DNA of 64,000 bases from positions 62,001 through 126,000 of the forward strand of contig CABXDN010000003.1 in assembly GCA_902511005.1 (NCBI GenBank). Reading direction: 5' to 3'. Below, one piece after another: positions 63,701-64,000 of this stretch. Both the position numbers and the translations under genes were made by a program. The notes under the pieces are model-generated. The model ran no database searches. It saw nothing but the letters and a program-made list of their open reading frames with translations, and was not told where the DNA came from. This DNA comes from an uncultured Candidatus Poseidoniales archaeon (GTDB taxonomy: Archaea > Thermoplasmatota > Poseidoniia > Poseidoniales > Thalassarchaeaceae). Position 1 is the stretch's first letter; each line of letters opens with the position of its first letter.

Positions 63701-64000
63701 GATTTGGTTCACCAAACACAGGTCTTCCTGCAATTACGTCTTCCATATATCTCCTAATTGGTGTGATCTGTCTTGGTTTGAAAGATTCTATATTTTTATC
63801 ATTACTTTTATTCTTATTTGCAAACTGAGCTATGAATTCCCACCCTTGAATTTTCATTCTTTCAGTATGTTTCTGAACTTTCGGGGCTTTGAGGCACAAA
63901 CCTTCTCCGATTACTAACATCACCCCTCCTCGAATTCGTGTTCGATAAGACCCATTAGAATTAACAATGTTCCTCACTTCTTTATACCCGGAGCATTCGA
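60738..64000 (-). CDS. polC: DNA polymerase D large subunit (DP2), 5' partial
   Basis: The frame runs from 60738 to the right edge without a stop, so the N-terminal end lies outside the window (about 1086 residues seen). The start of the visible part resembles the region after the DP2 N-terminal domain (RIRGGVMLVIGEGLCLKAPKV). Conserved parts are RGRSRITGLAAAGMNPI, SGRGGRMDAPLVLT and the catalytic NCDGDEDS, with two zinc-binding Cys clusters (CQECGKES and VKCGEKYRRMPLAGKC). PolD is the main replicative polymerase of Euryarchaeota. No intein interrupts the active site. Confidence 0.94.
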   Translation of the reverse strand, partial: ECSGYKEVRNIVNSNGSYRTRIRGGVMLVIGEGLCLKAPKVQKHTERMKIQGWEFIAQFANKNKSNDKNIESFKPRQITPIRRYMEDVIAGRPVFGEPNQPGGFRLRYGRSRITGLAAAGMNPITMEAMGGFLAVGTQMKIERPGKACAVTPCSEIDGPTVLMEDGGFRKIRNLEDWRLNVSNVKSIWDAGEILIGYGEFLENNKNLVPSAYNKDWWASDLVESLDMPMKVQNFANILGIERSSLPDGLPFNGAIKRGGENPLDRKWRKRKWVMHLRELELDWEKIKLISLEYGTAIPPPWNLWWSDLPMTFIPVMIHHLTNSKIVDGSICIPQVASSWPREDALKENELPLQISKKWPRWTDVKNNGVLKSSLMTLGVEHFHEEGNIIIEKNWESLLEGLGLETHQQNIRKKTDVESHIEQRVQKIQNAYSIINHESKRVEELEHERDLERIVATTAARQAGMNIQETEKAGEKAAMKIVDSGTDNIEELSKSKILIDENEVERSLWIVRKVSNFRWEDSVPCRIGARMGRPEKSARRELKPVTHALYPIGENGGSQKLLIQAASKGRIRVEMGRRICQECGKESPNLICHNRILAGEATECGGKTIERKSRGSNNRRRKGERTTVELDKLLEVKRRSLGLDRLPKMIKAQKELLSVGQTPEPIEKGILRGKHGVSVFRDGTSRYDMIDVPVTHFKPKEIYTSWKKLYDLGYEKDVFGEKLSSDDQILELFPQDIIPSLNAEEHLISTCNFVDDLLVRFYKMKPFYNVKSVEDIVGSLAIGLAPHTSGGVLCRIIGWTKASAGYAHPLFHAAKRRNCDGDEDSILMLMDGLLNFSKHILPSGRGGRMDAPLVLTTRLNPSEIDKEALNVDCSHNYSRRFYEETLKQPHPNELSNLVETVESRLGTIGDLRGYGWTHESGNLDAGPTNSSYKTLKSMEDKMNGQLAIGSLLRSVRVEKVASQVIESHFLPDLRGNLVAFTRQKVRCVKCGEKYRRMPLAGKCIQRRKLEIGGLSARRGEDTTECGGNVILTVSEGAVRKYIKVTEGIIQNYGVDMYTEQRVKWLTESTDSLFNNDRVTVMTLGDFL

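Noticed and set aside
60738-64000. Intein in DP2
   Set aside because: The sequence is continuous through NCDGDEDS; no Cys/Ser splice junction with HN at its end or homing endonuclease motif is visible.

Overview
The window looks like a chromosomal segment of a planktonic marine euryarchaeon, most likely Marine Group II (Poseidoniales, Thermoplasmatota), with Marine Group III as the alternative. The archaeal markers are the large subunit of DNA polymerase D (partial, right edge), the DNA primase large subunit PriL, archaeal DnaG, a thermosome-type chaperonin, MptE, archaeal phosphopantoate-beta-alanine ligase, Pcc1, a DUF373 protein and a bacterio-opsin-activator type HTH regulator. The AT-rich, compact gene layout, the many lipobox proteins with C-terminal membrane anchors or PGF-CTERM-like tails, the thrombospondin-3-type surface giant and several bacterial-type enzymes (MetK, RsuA-family pseudouridine synthase, HflX, bifunctional PurH, GcvH, RNase HI) fit that group. 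The taxonomic call is inference from gene content; there is no rRNA in the window.

Layout. 1-7.5 kb: the tail of an unidentified gene, an M50 membrane protease, a CDP-alcohol phosphatidyltransferase, a secreted M28 peptidase, a band-7 protein, tRNA-Leu(GAG), a MOSC protein and a GT4 glycosyltransferase. 7.6-12 kb: two consecutive sulfotransferases and two tandem paralogous secreted, membrane-anchored proteins. 12-18.8 kb: chaperonin, purH, a Lon-N-domain protein, a cupredoxin with a PGF-CTERM tail, purN and an RsuA-like synthase. 18.8-24.2 kb: an Asp-box lipoprotein, an EF-hand/LDL-receptor-A-like lipoprotein, a HAD phosphatase and a DDAH-like hydrolase. 24.2-26.6 kb: a minus-strand cluster (TerB-like, AlkD-like helical, small protein, MobA-like, DUF805). 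26.6-31.8 kb: a structured leader followed by dnaG, a membrane TPR protein, a peroxiredoxin-like protein and a methyltransferase. 31.8-39.7 kb: Lrp regulator, enolase, a polyamine/hypusine-type cluster (DHS-like protein, AdoMet decarboxylase, aminotransferase), tRNA-Cys, GNAT, RNase HI, gcvH and a THEP1-like NTPase.

39.8-47.2 kb: a divergent N6-DNA-methylase-like protein with its coiled-coil/winged-helix partner, an isopropylmalate/isocitrate-type dehydrogenase, the cofactor pair nadC plus phosphopantoate-beta-alanine ligase, Pcc1 and HflX. 47.2-57.6 kb: a GST/glutaredoxin-like protein, metK behind a possible ribosome-site hairpin, an ABC-F ATPase, a 1.7 kilo-residue surface protein with ten acidic Ca-binding-type repeats, an HTH regulator and a Zn-ribbon protein. 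57.6-64 kb: DUF373, priL, mptE and polD large subunit.

No CRISPR array, insertion sequence, prophage or rRNA was seen. No gene-free stretch exceeds 300 bases; the largest gap (26570-26811) holds the structured leader of dnaG. The best candidates for something undescribed are the methylase-like pair with an RPPW motif in place of NPPW (39830-42483), the compact RNA-like element before dnaG, the DHS-like protein lacking the usual catalytic histidine pair beside an AdoMet decarboxylase, and the lipoprotein that combines EF-hands, half-LDLa repeats and a PGF-CTERM-like tail.
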